From: Enterococcaceae bacterium
GTDB taxonomy: Bacteria > Bacillota > Bacilli > Lactobacillales > Enterococcaceae
Reading direction: 5' to 3'
Length of the DNA: 64,000 nt
Assembly (NCBI GenBank): GCA_022649665.1
Contig: JALCOL010000012.1
Location: 1-64,000, forward strand
The notes beneath the pieces were generated by a model. It was not told where the DNA came from. It worked only from the letters and a program-made list of their open reading frames with translations, and did no database searches. Positions 43,565 to 52,195 of the stretch are shown piece after piece (positions within the stretch are counted from its first letter, which is position 1; every line of letters begins with the position of its first letter). A program made the position numbers and the translations under genes.

Positions 43565-44332
43565 ATGATGCGCTTAGAAGAACGAATTAATCGACTTGAT
43601 GGCCTTTCAAATACCGAATACAGCTTGATTGAATACATATTATCTGCCAAAAACAAAATAATTAATATGCAAACATCTGACTTAGCTAAAGCAACCTATA
43701 CTTCTCCCGCAAGCGTGACCCGGTTAGCAAAGAAACTTGGCTTCTCCGGATTTAATGAAATGAAATATTTTCTTAAAAACGAACTGCAAACCCAAAGCAA
43801 AGTCAAAGCTGAAAGTTGGGAGCTGCTTCAAACCGACATCGAAAAAACGATCAATTTGATTTCTAAAACAAGCCTCTTACAGATTAATGAGATTATTTCG
43901 AAATCGAAACACGTTTTTGTTTTCGGAACCGGTTGGGGAGAACGCAATGCTGCACAGCTTTTTGTGCGCAACTTCTTAACGATCGGTGTCTATTTGATCC
44001 CAATCCCTTCGATCACAGAATACCGCTGGATTACTGAGACAATTAAGCCGGAAGATGCTGTGATCGTTGTTTCTTTCAGTGGAGAAAATAAAGAAGTCAC
44101 CCAAGTATCTGAATTGATCCAGTTAAAGGGTGCCAAAATCATCTCGATCACGCCGTTATCTAAAAATCACCTATCGAGTTTGACTACCTACAATCTCTAC
44201 TATCAAACATCAGAATTATACAAAACTTCTATCGATCCAAGTGCGGAATACAATATGTTTACTACCCTACATATCGTCTTGGATGCGCTCTTCAGAAATT
44301 ATTTTGATAATTTCCCTACAAACACACCATAA
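43565..44332 (+). CDS. RpiR/MurR-family regulator with SIS domain
   Basis: A 255-aa regulator: N-terminal helix-turn-helix (LAKATYTSPASVTRLAKKLGFSGFNEMKYFLKNEL) and C-terminal SIS phosphosugar-binding domain (FGTGWGERNAAQLFVRNF, VVSFSGENKEVTQ). It likely senses a phosphorylated sugar produced by the divergent PTS operon. AGGAGG ribosome site. The gene ends at a strong terminator. Confidence 0.9.
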   Translation: MMRLEERINRLDGLSNTEYSLIEYILSAKNKIINMQTSDLAKATYTSPASVTRLAKKLGFSGFNEMKYFLKNELQTQSKVKAESWELLQTDIEKTINLISKTSLLQINEIISKSKHVFVFGTGWGERNAAQLFVRNFLTIGVYLIPIPSITEYRWITETIKPEDAVIVVSFSGENKEVTQVSELIQLKGAKIISITPLSKNHLSSLTTYNLYYQTSELYKTSIDPSAEYNMFTTLHIVLDALFRNYFDNFPTNTP

Positions 44333-44352
44333 AAAATTTCCTTTAGGCATTA

Positions 44353-44393
44353 AAAAACCGTGAAATGACTTTTCTGATCATTTCACGGTTTTT
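44353..44393. terminator. Terminator after the RpiR gene
   Basis: AAAAACCGTGAAATGA (44353-44368) pairs perfectly with TCATTTCACGGTTTTT (44378-44393). Confidence 0.95.
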
Positions 44394-44400
44394 ATTATAA

Positions 44401-44985
44401 TTTTCTAACAATTGTTTAAAATTTTGCCACTTTGTTATAACTGTCGTATTGGATCCGGAATTATCTTCAATCAAAATTGAAGAAATCAACTATGAATACA
44501 TTATTATGCTGATCCAGTCCTTTGTTCCTGATGAGAAAGATGAATATGAGCTGCTTCCGAACTATGATCAAAAAGCGATTGCCGAAGTTGATAAATATTT
44601 GCAGGACTTGTCGCGCAACAATCCAAAATTGGCAGATTTGATTACTTCTTTATGGAAAGAAATCAAGGTCGATCCAGAAAATTATCGCGGACAAGTTATC
44701 TCCATTTTGCTGGAAAATAAGATTCAAAAAGCAATCAATCAACAAAGCAATCATTTTGCAGGATCCTGGGGACTTGATCCGCAAGCCGTTCGCTTTTATA
44801 TTGAAAGCTTTAATCCACGTCGCGAAAAACAAATCGGCGAAGCGGAAGTTAAAGCAACCAGCGACTATCAGCAATATAAAACTGTTTCCTCTGCTCCTGT
44901 CAGCAAATTGAAATATCGAAAATCATATTTTGGAGCTCTGAATAATATGATCCGCACTGATATTCTTCCACTTCAAACACGCTAA
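44401..44985 (+). pseudogene. Remnant of a type I restriction enzyme R subunit (HsdR C-terminus)
   Basis: About 180 residues (INYEYIIMLIQSFVPDE, AEVDKYLQDLSRNNPKLADLI, RREKQIGEAEVKATSDYQQYK, ending ILPLQTR) read like the extreme C-terminus of HsdR, whose full length is about 1000 aa. No helicase or nuclease part, no start codon with ribosome site, and no hsdM or hsdS nearby. The open frame begins right after the RpiR terminator. The identification is from memory of the family, so moderately sure. Confidence 0.6.
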
Positions 44986-44988
44986 TTG

Positions 44989-45030
44989 AAAAAGACTGAC
45001 CAGAAATACCTCTTTCTGATCAGTCTTTTT
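44989..45030. terminator. Bidirectional terminator
   Basis: AAAAAGACTGA (44989-44999) pairs with TCAGTCTTTTT (45020-45030); inner CAGAAA and TTTCTG extend the stem. Confidence 0.9.
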
Positions 45031-45900
45031 TCAGCGAAAGCGTTTGGCGAGCTCCGGCTCATTTTTGCTGAGCAGATAGCGAAAAGGAACGCGCTCCAAT
45101 TGCTGAAAAGGAGTGGGGTCAAGAGCTAAAAAATGTACAAGTGCAGTGAGCTGCTTTTTTTCGAGCCAACTCATGCGCTCCAGCGAATCAAGCATGTGTT
45201 CAGAAGAATCGGTGCAGTAGGTTTTCATGAGCATCTGAAAATCGCTTGGATCTAAATAGTTCATGATCTGGGTGTTCTGTTTCCCGTAGCTGCGCCGAAA
45301 ACCGTGATCGATGCCGACTGTCCAAGCGATTTTGCGCAAGAGTTCGTTGCGGGTCAAATCAAGCGCGGCTTCCGCTGACAGCCACTCTCGGCGCAAGACA
45401 GCTTTCAATGTATTGCACGTCTGCCAGGCAAATTCGTTCGCTGAGCTGTACAAAAGCTTTGCTGTCGGCGGCGCGAGCCAGTACTGCGTATCATGCGGCA
45501 CGATTTCTTTATGGATGCGGTGGTCTTTGTCGCCGATGACCTTCGTCAGTGTATCTGCTTTCAAATACTCGCTGAGTTGTGCGAGCGTTCGAAATTGAAA
45601 ATCGATCCGGATCCCGCTTGTATATTGTACAAGATAGATATATCCCGTCCCAGCAGTAAAATCTGGCGGGTACAAGCCATCTGTTTCCGGCTCACTCATG
45701 ATCAAGATCTCGCCGAATCGAGCTAAAAAAGCGGGATCATGAAGATATTTGTCAATCTTCTCGGCGAAAAAGACGACATCGTAGTCTTGGAATTTATCTG
45801 CCGGGATCTTTTCATTTACTCTGGAGCCGTTCATCGCAAAAAGCCGCAAATCGCTCTCCTGCCAAAAGAAGTCTTTCAGTCGCGCCATTGTCGGATCCAT
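45031..45900 (-). CDS. Aminoglycoside 6-nucleotidyltransferase-like protein (AadE family)
   Basis: A 289-aa protein of the Streptomyces-adenylyltransferase/ANT(6) family: nucleotidyltransferase motif NGSRVNEKIPADKFQDYDVVFF (GSR with the DYD acidic pair) and the conserved NEFAWQTCNTLKAVLRREWLSAEAALD region. Characterised members adenylylate streptomycin, but many chromosomal homologues have no proven resistance role. No mobile context here. GGGAGAG ribosome site. Confidence 0.85.
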   Translation of the reverse strand: MDPTMARLKDFFWQESDLRLFAMNGSRVNEKIPADKFQDYDVVFFAEKIDKYLHDPAFLARFGEILIMSEPETDGLYPPDFTAGTGYIYLVQYTSGIRIDFQFRTLAQLSEYLKADTLTKVIGDKDHRIHKEIVPHDTQYWLAPPTAKLLYSSANEFAWQTCNTLKAVLRREWLSAEAALDLTRNELLRKIAWTVGIDHGFRRSYGKQNTQIMNYLDPSDFQMLMKTYCTDSSEHMLDSLERMSWLEKKQLTALVHFLALDPTPFQQLERVPFRYLLSKNEPELAKRFR

Positions 45901-45929
45901 CTGCTCACTCTCCCTTTTCTTCTAAGCGG

Positions 45930-45962
45930 AAAATGAGCTGGCCACGCTGACCAGCTCATTTT
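45930..45962 (-). terminator. Terminator of the LacI-hydantoinase operon
   Basis: AAAATGAGCTGG (45930-45941) pairs perfectly with CCAGCTCATTTT (45951-45962). Confidence 0.8.
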
Positions 45963-45973
45963 TTGCTATTTTA

Positions 45974-46630
45974 TCACTCTTTGTATTTTTTGGCCTCCGC
46001 GAGCAGTTGCGCAGCTTTATTCGCGATTTCTTTCGGAAAATACGGAGCAGCTAAAAACATCTCCAGATATCCCGGATAAAAATCGAGTTCCAAAAGTGCT
46101 TCCGCGAAATTCATTGCGGCGATCTCGCCCAAGCTTGCGATCGGCGTTTGATGCGTATAGGGCCCGAGCTTCCAAAGCGGCACGCGGTACGTCTCCACGA
46201 AATCAACTGCCTGCTGTTCTTGAAAATAATGGAACATTTCGTGGGCGATCGCGATGTCTTCCCACGGATCGGCAGCGAGCCACGGATATTCCTCATGATA
46301 AAAAGGATCCATCTCGTGCATCTTGCGGTTGATCACGATCAGCCGCGGCGCTTCGAAATATCCGACTGATACGAACTGTTCATCGATCGGCAGCTCTTTT
46401 TCGCGGACTTCCAAGCCGAGCGCTTCGGCGATTTTGCGGACGTCCATGTCCGGATATTTTTGTTTGAGTTCGCCAGCGAGTTTCCCGCCGCTGTGCGCGG
46501 CTTTTTCAATGATCTCCGCGACCTCTTGCGGCGGGATCTTATCAAAAAAGCGGTCTTCGCGCAATTTCAGCAGCATCTGGGTTTCCTTCGGCAAAGCGGC
46601 GGCTTGATTGACTGCTTGAATTGCCTCCAT
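45974..46630 (-). CDS. ImmA/IrrE-like zinc metallopeptidase
   Basis: A 218-aa soluble protein with the zinc motif AHEMFHYFQE (HExxH) and a downstream GEIAAMNFAEALL glutamate, resembling the IrrE/ImmA (DUF955) fold. Family members cleave repressors or sense stress. It overlaps the hydantoinase stop by one base and closes the operon. An unexpected companion for catabolic genes; its target is unknown. Confidence 0.7.
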   Translation of the reverse strand: MEAIQAVNQAAALPKETQMLLKLREDRFFDKIPPQEVAEIIEKAAHSGGKLAGELKQKYPDMDVRKIAEALGLEVREKELPIDEQFVSVGYFEAPRLIVINRKMHEMDPFYHEEYPWLAADPWEDIAIAHEMFHYFQEQQAVDFVETYRVPLWKLGPYTHQTPIASLGEIAAMNFAEALLELDFYPGYLEMFLAAPYFPKEIANKAAQLLAEAKKYKE

Positions 46631-48756
46631 TACAGATTATTCCTTGCGCCGACGACGATCACTTCTTCTCGTCCGCCGTGCTGCATCAGTTCAGTATCCA
46701 TCACCATGTGAAGCTGAGAAAGTTCCAGCATTCCGGTATAGTCGACGACTTTCCCGCCGATGCATAAGTAGATGTCCGGCGCCAGTTTGATGTCGCTCTT
46801 ATAAACTGCCAGCTCTTCCCAATAGGCATCCACCACATTGCGGATCCCGCCGACAGTCGTTTTGGTAGCTTCCCCGTCGCCCCGCTGGATCTTGATAAAG
46901 CCTTTTTTGTCGATGATCCGCAGCTCTTGGTGGTCTTTTTTCATCGTTCCAAAGCAGTAGAAGAAATCGTTTTTGGCGACCAGATAGACTTTTTCCGCAT
47001 CTTTTGGTTCGATCTGCATCGATTTTTCGGCGATCGCTTTGGCTTCCGGTTCATCGACTTTGGCAGCCAAATCAGTCGTCTGCACTTCTGTCGACCCGGT
47101 CGCGATCGCGCGGACTTTATTGGTCTGCGAATCGAGTTCCATTTGGACTTCGATCGTCTCTGGTGCTGCACCGGATCTGGTGGCGGATTGGATCGCTTCA
47201 TTGCGGATATCTTCCAAATCTTGCGGCGAAGGATTCGGAATGACCCGTTCCACAACGTCCCGCACCATGGCAAGTGCAACACCGATCGAAGAGATCACTT
47301 CGGCATGTTTGGCGATCTCGTAGCCGAGCCCCATTTTTTTCGCCGTATACGGCAAGAGTGCGGTCGCTCCGCCGCCTCCGCCGACAAGCGAGATCTGGTT
47401 GCGTTCAACTTTATGTTTATCGGCCAAGAAATTAATGACTTTGATCACGATGTCAGATGCTTTTTCCATGATCTGTGTCGCGGCATCTTCGACAGTCGTC
47501 CCTAAATCGTCGGCCAGCGCCTTCATTCCTTTATAGCAGGCTTCGTAATTCCCGAAGGCATAATCGCCTTCTTTAACGATCTTCAGCACGTTTGCGGCAC
47601 ATGTCACTGTCAAAGCGAACATTTTGCCGTCTTCGCCTTCGATCGCGATATAGTCGGCTGGATCATTGTCGAGCGGCTGGATCCGGACGACTTTCGGATT
47701 GATGATCTCTTCCGGTTTGGAGAACGCGCAATACGGTAATTTCGCAATATGCGCCGAGCGCGGCCCGACAGCGATCACCGCTTTTTCATCGGCCCGCACC
47801 ATGCTTCCGCCGGCAACCCCCGAGACATGCACATCGAGCGAGCTGATCAGTGTTTTGTGCCCGCCGACGACTGAATAATCGATCATCGGACGACCATTTT
47901 TAATGACGCCGATGTCGGTACTTGTGCCGCCGACTTCAAAGAAGATCGCATTCGATGCTTTCAAATACATCAAGGCGCCGACAGTCGACGCGGCCGGCCC
48001 TGAGAGCATCGTCAAGACTGGGCGTTTGCGCATTTCATTGATATCCATGACTCCGCCGTCGCCCCGCATGATCATCAGCGGGACTTTGATCCCGGCTTGG
48101 CGGACACTGTTTTCAGTGCTGTTCGCCGTTTCAAACATTTTCGGCAAAATCGAAGCATTGATCACAGCAGTTCGCGTCCGGCGCAAAAGCCCGTACATTT
48201 TACTGATGTCGCTCGCTTGTGAAACTTCGATATCCATCTTCTTGCCGATATTCGCGACGACTTCTTCTTCCGTCTTGTCGTCTACGCCGAACGCTTTTGA
48301 AGCAACGATCACTTCTGAACCTTCGCCGACCAGCTCTTCGATCGTCCGTTTAGCGACTCCTTCATCAAACTTGCGCAGCGGAATATATTTGTTGTGGGTC
48401 ACGATTTTGTGCTTTCCAGCCTCATCCAGCTGAATGTCTTTGATGATCGATTGCCGTTTAGCGAGGAAGCTGTTGCCCATCCCGATCACGCCCGTCACCG
48501 CGACATCGCCTTCAAGGAGCGCATTGGTCGCTTGTGTCGTACTGTGAGCGATGAACATCACTTCGTCTGGTGAAATATCATGCTCGGTCAGACATTTTTT
48601 AAATGCTTGGATCACGCCGGCCGAAACTCCCATTTTATCATCATGCGTTGTTTTTACAGAACCGATCCCAACGATCTCAAACGTATCGTTGTCGATCGCC
48701 ACGGCTTTAGTATGCGTACCGCCAACGTCGATTCCCACGCGAATAGCTCGTTTCAT
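46630..48756 (-). CDS. Hydantoinase/oxoprolinase-family protein (HyuA-like)
   Basis: A 708-aa member of the hydantoinase A/oxoprolinase ATPases: N-terminal HydANN domain (RVGIDVGGTHTKAVAID), the ASKT-fold core (MRGDGGVMDINEMRKRPVLTMLSGPAAS, FFEVGGTSTDIGVI) and a C-terminal region with LVGGGGGATALLPYTAKKMG. Members hydrolyse cyclic amides or carboxylate ketones with ATP. There is no HyuB partner. It follows the permease gene by 18 bp. Confidence 0.9.
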   Translation of the reverse strand: MKRAIRVGIDVGGTHTKAVAIDNDTFEIVGIGSVKTTHDDKMGVSAGVIQAFKKCLTEHDISPDEVMFIAHSTTQATNALLEGDVAVTGVIGMGNSFLAKRQSIIKDIQLDEAGKHKIVTHNKYIPLRKFDEGVAKRTIEELVGEGSEVIVASKAFGVDDKTEEEVVANIGKKMDIEVSQASDISKMYGLLRRTRTAVINASILPKMFETANSTENSVRQAGIKVPLMIMRGDGGVMDINEMRKRPVLTMLSGPAASTVGALMYLKASNAIFFEVGGTSTDIGVIKNGRPMIDYSVVGGHKTLISSLDVHVSGVAGGSMVRADEKAVIAVGPRSAHIAKLPYCAFSKPEEIINPKVVRIQPLDNDPADYIAIEGEDGKMFALTVTCAANVLKIVKEGDYAFGNYEACYKGMKALADDLGTTVEDAATQIMEKASDIVIKVINFLADKHKVERNQISLVGGGGGATALLPYTAKKMGLGYEIAKHAEVISSIGVALAMVRDVVERVIPNPSPQDLEDIRNEAIQSATRSGAAPETIEVQMELDSQTNKVRAIATGSTEVQTTDLAAKVDEPEAKAIAEKSMQIEPKDAEKVYLVAKNDFFYCFGTMKKDHQELRIIDKKGFIKIQRGDGEATKTTVGGIRNVVDAYWEELAVYKSDIKLAPDIYLCIGGKVVDYTGMLELSQLHMVMDTELMQHGGREEVIVVGARNNL

Positions 48757-48774
48757 ATCTATATCCTCCTTTGA

Positions 48775-50058
48775 TTATCCAAACATCATGTAACAAATCG
48801 CGACGTTGATCGCACCTGCCACCCAGCCCCACGGCACCCCGGTCAGCATGAATTCTTTGGCGCTGACTTTCGAGTAGTTGAGCGCCCAAAGGTTCCAAGA
48901 CTGTGTTGGGCAAGTCGACAAGTTCATGGTAATCGTCGGAATGTAGATCAAGGGGAAGAGCAGCGACACCGGGAAGATTCCCATGCCCATCAAGATCCCG
49001 ACAGTCGCACTCCCGGCACCGAAGATCGTCAGCGGACCGCGGAAAAGTCCCAGCGGAATCAAGATGGCAAATGCGATACACAAGACCAAAGTGCTCGTCG
49101 GTACAAAGTCGCCGATCACCGCTTCAAAAAATGGTGCCGCAATGCCTGATGCTTTGTTGAACATTGGCAAAATGAACAGGAAGCCAAGCAAAGAAGCGAC
49201 ATCGACGACCCCTTCATAAAAAGTCCGCGTGATGATCCGCGTGCCAGCTTTGTAGTTCGGCAGTTTTCCGCAGATCAAGAGCGCATAAAGAGCGGCCACG
49301 ATAAAGGCCGGAATCGGCTGCCAGTTGAAGAAAATCGCCAAAACGACCGGGATGACCGGTGTGATCAGCGCATAAAACGGAATATCTTTTTTCTTCGGTT
49401 CTTCTTTTGGAACCGTCGCGAGATTATATGTTTTCTTTCTCCGCAAGCCGAAGATCAGCATCAAAATGACCATTACGACTTGGACAGCCAGTGCGGTGAA
49501 TCCAAAACGAAGATAATTCCAATCATATTTATAGGTCGTGAAAATTCCCTGCATCTGTTTGAATAAAACGATATTGACGAACATCCCGCTCCCGACACTC
49601 ATCAAGTAGCTCGTCACTGCGAGCGGCTTCGGAACGCCTAGAGACATCAAGATCGGCAGGACGATGATCCCGATAGCTACGACCGCTCCGGCACCGAATG
49701 TCGAAGTAAAGATCAACGTCGTGACAATGCTCAAAAGAATCGTCGTGAACAGCGGATTTTCACCGCTCAGCTCGACCGTTTTCTTGATCAAGCTTGAAGC
49801 GATCTCCGTTTCGATCAGGATCCGGCCGAACCAGCTCCCGAAAATAACGATAACGGCCGTTGCACCCCAGCTTTCGGGACCGCCTTGGAAAACATCCACC
49901 ATCGCTTTGCTCCAAGTAAGCTCGCCGCCGATAATACTGAAGAAAACCCAGACAATTGCCATAATGAAAAAGCCGATCATCAAGTTGCCGCCTTTTGCCG
50001 CGAAGCGGATCAGCAAAAAGTACGTGATCAATAAAATAATACCAATAATGAATTCCAT
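48775..50058 (-). CDS. Putative organic-acid permease of the ion-transporter superfamily
   Basis: A 427-aa protein with about eleven membrane helices and the paired layout of GntP/CitMHS/DcuC-like carriers (ALLSIVTTLIFTSTFGAGAVVAIGIIVLPILMSLGV in the first half, CPTQSWNLWALNYSKV near the end). It probably brings in the substrate of the hydantoinase operon. I cannot name the subfamily or ligand. The cytoplasmic loop NLATVPKEEPKKK separates the halves. Confidence 0.75.
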   Translation of the reverse strand: MEFIIGIILLITYFLLIRFAAKGGNLMIGFFIMAIVWVFFSIIGGELTWSKAMVDVFQGGPESWGATAVIVIFGSWFGRILIETEIASSLIKKTVELSGENPLFTTILLSIVTTLIFTSTFGAGAVVAIGIIVLPILMSLGVPKPLAVTSYLMSVGSGMFVNIVLFKQMQGIFTTYKYDWNYLRFGFTALAVQVVMVILMLIFGLRRKKTYNLATVPKEEPKKKDIPFYALITPVIPVVLAIFFNWQPIPAFIVAALYALLICGKLPNYKAGTRIITRTFYEGVVDVASLLGFLFILPMFNKASGIAAPFFEAVIGDFVPTSTLVLCIAFAILIPLGLFRGPLTIFGAGSATVGILMGMGIFPVSLLFPLIYIPTITMNLSTCPTQSWNLWALNYSKVSAKEFMLTGVPWGWVAGAINVAICYMMFG

Positions 50059-50073
50059 AATCCTACTCTCCTT

Positions 50074-50616
50074 TTACTCCATATTTGAGTGCTGCTGGTT
50101 GGCTTGTTCGTTGGTGATCGCCGTCTTTTGACTGATTTTCAGACACAGATAATCGAGGGTAATGTGGAGCGTTTGATCAAAAAGCGTGCTTAAGAGCTGG
50201 ATCGACTTCACCCCGGCACCGGTTTTCGTAGCCCCGGGGATAACAAGCAGCTGGTCGGCCAGTTTCGCAAGCGGCAAATTGCTGTCGCTTGTGATCCCCA
50301 AAACGGTTGTCCCCTTCTTCGCTGCTTTTTCTGCCAGCGCGAGCACTGTTCCGGTTTTCCCTGAACCGGAGATCGCCACCAAAATATCATCCGGACGAAT
50401 CGCCGGGGTCGTCGACTCGCCGATCACAAACACAGTGCGCCCGAGATGCATCAGGCGCATCGCGAACCCTTTCCCCTGCAGTCCGCTGCGTCCTTCCCCC
50501 AGGACGAAGATCCGGCGCTCGGTCGCCAATAATTCGACTGCTTGCATGAGCTGCTGCGGATCTTCCAACGCCAGTACTTTTTTGATTTCAGCTAAAATAC
50601 TGTCCATTTCCTTCAC
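50074..50616 (-). CDS. hxlB: 6-phospho-3-hexuloisomerase-like SIS protein
   Basis: A 180-aa SIS-domain protein: GEGRSGLQGKGFAMRLMHLG, STTPAIRPDDILVAISGSGKTGTV and TSDSNLPLAKLAD match the PHI/HxlB family (ribulose-monophosphate pathway isomerase). Coupled by a 4-bp overlap to the HxlA-like gene, the usual HPS-PHI pairing. Alternative: an isomerase for a related ketose phosphate. Confidence 0.85.
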   Translation of the reverse strand: MKEMDSILAEIKKVLALEDPQQLMQAVELLATERRIFVLGEGRSGLQGKGFAMRLMHLGRTVFVIGESTTPAIRPDDILVAISGSGKTGTVLALAEKAAKKGTTVLGITSDSNLPLAKLADQLLVIPGATKTGAGVKSIQLLSTLFDQTLHITLDYLCLKISQKTAITNEQANQQHSNME

Positions 50617-51230
50617 TTCATAACCTCCTTAAACTTTTTTATCTCATTCGCGGGTCTTGTGCTGCTGACGATCGCACTGCCGACGATTGCGATTTCAAGC
50701 GGCGTCTTCTGCAGCTTTTTTACTTTTTCTAAATTCAAGCTGCCGGCTAACGCAAGCCGTTTGATTGCGGGATGGGTGCGGATGAACTGGTTGACTTCTT
50801 TGACGACATCGACGTCTCTGCCGCTGTCTTTTGAAAAATGCATGCCGTAGATCGCTTCTTTGAAGTGGGCGATCTTGGCGATTCTTTCCGCCGAACATTC
50901 TAAAAGATCGATCAGCATTTCCTTTTCGTATTCTTGCGTGACTTGGTAACAGATTTCCAGAGTCTCCGGCGAACTGGCCCCCATCACTGTCAAAATATCC
51001 GCGCCGGCATCAAAAAACTGGCGAAATTCATATTCGCCTTCATCGATCGTTTTGATATCCGCTAAAAGCTGACTTGTTCCGATCACTTTTTTGATTTCGC
51101 GGACTGCTTCTAACCCGTAATCTTTGATCAAAGAAGTCCCGACTTCGACGATGTCCGCCGTGTTCAACTTAGCCGCTAATACGAGTGCCTCTGCCAAATC
51201 GACCCGGTCGATCGCTGCTTGCAGTTTCAT
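50613..51230 (-). CDS. hxlA: 3-hexulose-6-phosphate synthase / KGPDC-like protein
   Basis: A 205-aa TIM barrel of the OMP-decarboxylase superfamily with the metal motif ADIKTIDEGEYE (DxKxxD) and ALAGSLNLEKVKKL, VGSAIVSS phosphate loops. HPS condenses formaldehyde with ribulose-5-P; KGPDC decarboxylates 3-keto-gulonate-6-P. The HxlB neighbour favours HPS, the sugar kinase and epimerase favour a sugar-acid route. Overlaps the kinase gene by ATGA. Confidence 0.85.
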   Translation of the reverse strand: MKLQAAIDRVDLAEALVLAAKLNTADIVEVGTSLIKDYGLEAVREIKKVIGTSQLLADIKTIDEGEYEFRQFFDAGADILTVMGASSPETLEICYQVTQEYEKEMLIDLLECSAERIAKIAHFKEAIYGMHFSKDSGRDVDVVKEVNQFIRTHPAIKRLALAGSLNLEKVKKLQKTPLEIAIVGSAIVSSTRPANEIKKFKEVMK

Positions 51231-52195
51231 ATGTTCCCTCCGTTTGGATGGCTCTTGAGAAAATCTGCTAATTCAGCGCGCGTCGGCAAATTTTCGTTGT
51301 CGCTGATATGGCTGACTTGGATCGCGCCGATCGCGTTCGCCCGTTCAAGCATTTCCGCTGGCGGCAGCTCTTCCAGAAGACTCGTGATCACCCCGACAGC
51401 AAATCCGTCCCCGGCCCCAACCGTATCGACGACTTTTTCGACTTTGAATCCCGGTTTCGTGAGTGTTTTTGCGGCTCCGTTTTCGCGATATTTCATGATC
51501 GCACCATTCGGACCGCTTTTGATGATCACTCCGCGTGCTCCCAGATCGAGATAAAAATCAGCGATCTTGTCAGGCTCGCGGCTGCCAGTTAAAATCTCGC
51601 CTTCACTGATTCCCGGCAATACATAATCGGCTGACGCGGCTACACGGTTGATGCGTTCGATCATCGTTTGTTGATCTTTCCATAGAGTCGGCCGCAGATT
51701 CGGGTCAAAGGTGATCAGTGTCTTTTGGGCCTTCGCTTTTTCAATAAGAGCTTCTATTAAAGCAAATGTCTCATCATTGAGCGCCATCAAGATCCCGGTC
51801 ACGTGAAGAATATCGACATCGCTGAAATCGATCTCCTGCGCCCGTGCCCGCTGCATATGGTAAGCCGCGGACCCTTTGCGGAAATAAACGACCTCGGGAT
51901 CATGCTCAGCGTCTTTACTCTTCAGCTGAAAACCCGTCGGATAGGCCGGATTGATTCGGATCAAATTCGTGTCGATCGCTTCTTTTGTCAAGAAGTCCAT
52001 GATGTGTTCAGCGAAAGGATCTTTCCCCATTTCCGTGACGTACTCGATTTCGTGTCCGAGCCGAGCAACGCCGACCGAGACATTCACCTCGGCCCCGGCA
52101 ATAAAGTGATCAAAACTTTTGACGTCTTTCAATTTTCCCGGTTCGCGGGCGATAAACATTGCCATCGGTTCACCGATCGTTACAACTTTCCCCAT
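51227..52195 (-). CDS. PfkB-family sugar kinase (KDG-kinase type)
   Basis: A 322-aa ribokinase-family enzyme: N-terminal VTIGEPMAMFI and GGAEVN-like AGAEVNVSVGVARLG, GFQLKSKD substrate region, and the anion-hole DTVGAGDGFAVGV with the catalytic Asp. 2-Keto-3-deoxygluconate kinase is the nearest match, but 5-dehydro-2-deoxygluconate or other ketose kinases are possible. Its start lies inside the end of the epimerase gene (26-bp overlap). Confidence 0.85.
   Translation of the reverse strand: MGKVVTIGEPMAMFIAREPGKLKDVKSFDHFIAGAEVNVSVGVARLGHEIEYVTEMGKDPFAEHIMDFLTKEAIDTNLIRINPAYPTGFQLKSKDAEHDPEVVYFRKGSAAYHMQRARAQEIDFSDVDILHVTGILMALNDETFALIEALIEKAKAQKTLITFDPNLRPTLWKDQQTMIERINRVAASADYVLPGISEGEILTGSREPDKIADFYLDLGARGVIIKSGPNGAIMKYRENGAAKTLTKPGFKVEKVVDTVGAGDGFAVGVITSLLEELPPAEMLERANAIGAIQVSHISDNENLPTRAELADFLKSHPNGGNI

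Noticed and set aside
45031-45900. Reading the AadE-like gene as an acquired antibiotic-resistance determinant
   Set aside because: No transposase, integron or composition break is attached, and chromosomal ANT(6)-like proteins of unproven activity are common.
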